This document shows positions 5,613 to 5,850 of a stretch of DNA of 5,850 bases, piece by piece; position 1 is the stretch's first letter; each line of letters begins with the position of its first letter. The DNA is taken from the NCBI GenBank assembly GCA_013152215.1, contig JAADGT010000320.1:1-5850 (forward strand), read 5' to 3'. Made by a program: the position numbers and the translations under genes. Source of the stretch: Deltaproteobacteria bacterium. Lineage in GTDB: Bacteria; Desulfobacterota; Deferrisomatia; Deferrisomatales; Deferrisomataceae. The notes under the pieces are model-generated. The model saw only the letters and a program-made list of their open reading frames with translations, was not told the origin of the DNA and ran no database searches.

Positions 5613-5850
5613 GAAGTTCCAGGCCGTGGACATGGCCGAGGCCCTCCGGAAAATCAAGGAGGAGCTCGGGCCGGACGCCGTGATCCTCTCGACGAGGCAG
5701 GTCAAGCCGGGCAAGGGGGTGTTCGGCCTGCTGGGCCGTCCGATCCTCGAGGTGACGGCCGCGGCCGACCTGGACGGTCTGGCGCGGAAGGCCGCGCCGT
5801 CCGGCGCCATCGGCCGCGTCGAGCCCCCCCGTCCCGAGCCCGCCCGCCCG
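5602..5850 (+). CDS. flhF: Flagellar placement GTPase FlhF, N-terminus only
   Basis: The first 83 codons of an SRP-family GTPase that fixes flagellar position and number, typically at a pole, together with FlhG. Only the N-terminal region is inside the window: the typical opening KVRKFQAVDMAEALRKIKEEL (2-22), GPDAVILSTR (23-32), then a KGVFGLLGRP turn and EVTAAAD, followed by a proline-rich start of the linker. The GTP-binding G and N domains lie beyond the window end. The start is TTG at 5602, because the conserved KV(R/K)KF follows immediately and the next in-frame ATG (residue 11) would cut it off. It begins inside the last codons of flhA (11-base overlap) in another frame and has only a poor Shine-Dalgarno (GGTGAG very close), so translation probably depends on ribosomes finishing flhA. 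Confidence 0.92.
   Translation, partial: MKVRKFQAVDMAEALRKIKEELGPDAVILSTRQVKPGKGVFGLLGRPILEVTAAADLDGLARKAAPSGAIGRVEPPRPEPARP

Noticed and set aside
4758..5810. Long minus-strand open frame (350 codons) opposite the flhA C-terminal half
   Set aside because: It is antisense to the conserved FlhA cytoplasmic domain and the flhF start, with no recognisable domain.

Overview
The window comes from a GC-rich bacterium with a strong preference for G or C at third codon positions. It carries a polar-type flagellar gene block (flhA followed by flhF) next to an envelope-glycan gene cluster. Gene content, a FlhF-type flagellar system and CheX suggest a Gram-negative bacterium, most plausibly a deltaproteobacterial lineage (Desulfobacterota or relatives). 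That placement is inference from gene content and base composition, not from a marker gene.

Left arm, minus strand (1-2363). Read in the direction of transcription, it starts with a PsiE-family four-helix membrane protein. After a gap of about 90 bases with two GC-rich hairpins and a TATACT box comes a tight three-gene cluster: a soluble family 2 glycosyltransferase, a 91-residue membrane protein made almost entirely of the lipid-A-biosynthesis N-terminal domain, and an ArnT/PMT-type family 39 glycosyltransferase cut by the window start. The last three overlap at their ends (4 and 17 bases), so they are probably translated from one message. Together they look like a module that charges undecaprenyl phosphate with a sugar, handles the lipid-linked sugar at the membrane, and transfers it to an acceptor such as lipid A, LPS core or another envelope glycan. 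The sugar and acceptor cannot be read from the sequence.

Centre (2364-2554). This is a 191-base divergent intergenic region. On the plus strand it holds a near-perfect sigma-28 (FliA) flagellar promoter, TAAAGTTT-N11-GCCGATCA. On the minus strand there is a moderate sigma-70-like promoter candidate for psiE.

Right arm, plus strand (2555-5850). A stand-alone CheY response regulator (GTG start, strong Shine-Dalgarno) is followed 15 bases later by CheX, a CheY-P phosphatase. After a 109-base gap come full-length flhA, the export-gate protein of the flagellar type III secretion system, and the N-terminus of flhF, which starts at TTG inside the end of flhA and runs off the window. The arm therefore couples a phospho-signal switch and its eraser to flagellar export and placement genes, under a promoter of the late flagellar class.

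All of the proteins belong to known families, and I see no evidence for a wholly undescribed system. The points most worth a second look are the sigma-28 promoter ahead of cheY-cheX-flhA-flhF, the cheY/cheX pairing outside a visible chemotaxis cluster, and the split GT2 / small membrane protein / GT39 cassette. No tRNA, rRNA, CRISPR, insertion sequence or phage signal was seen.
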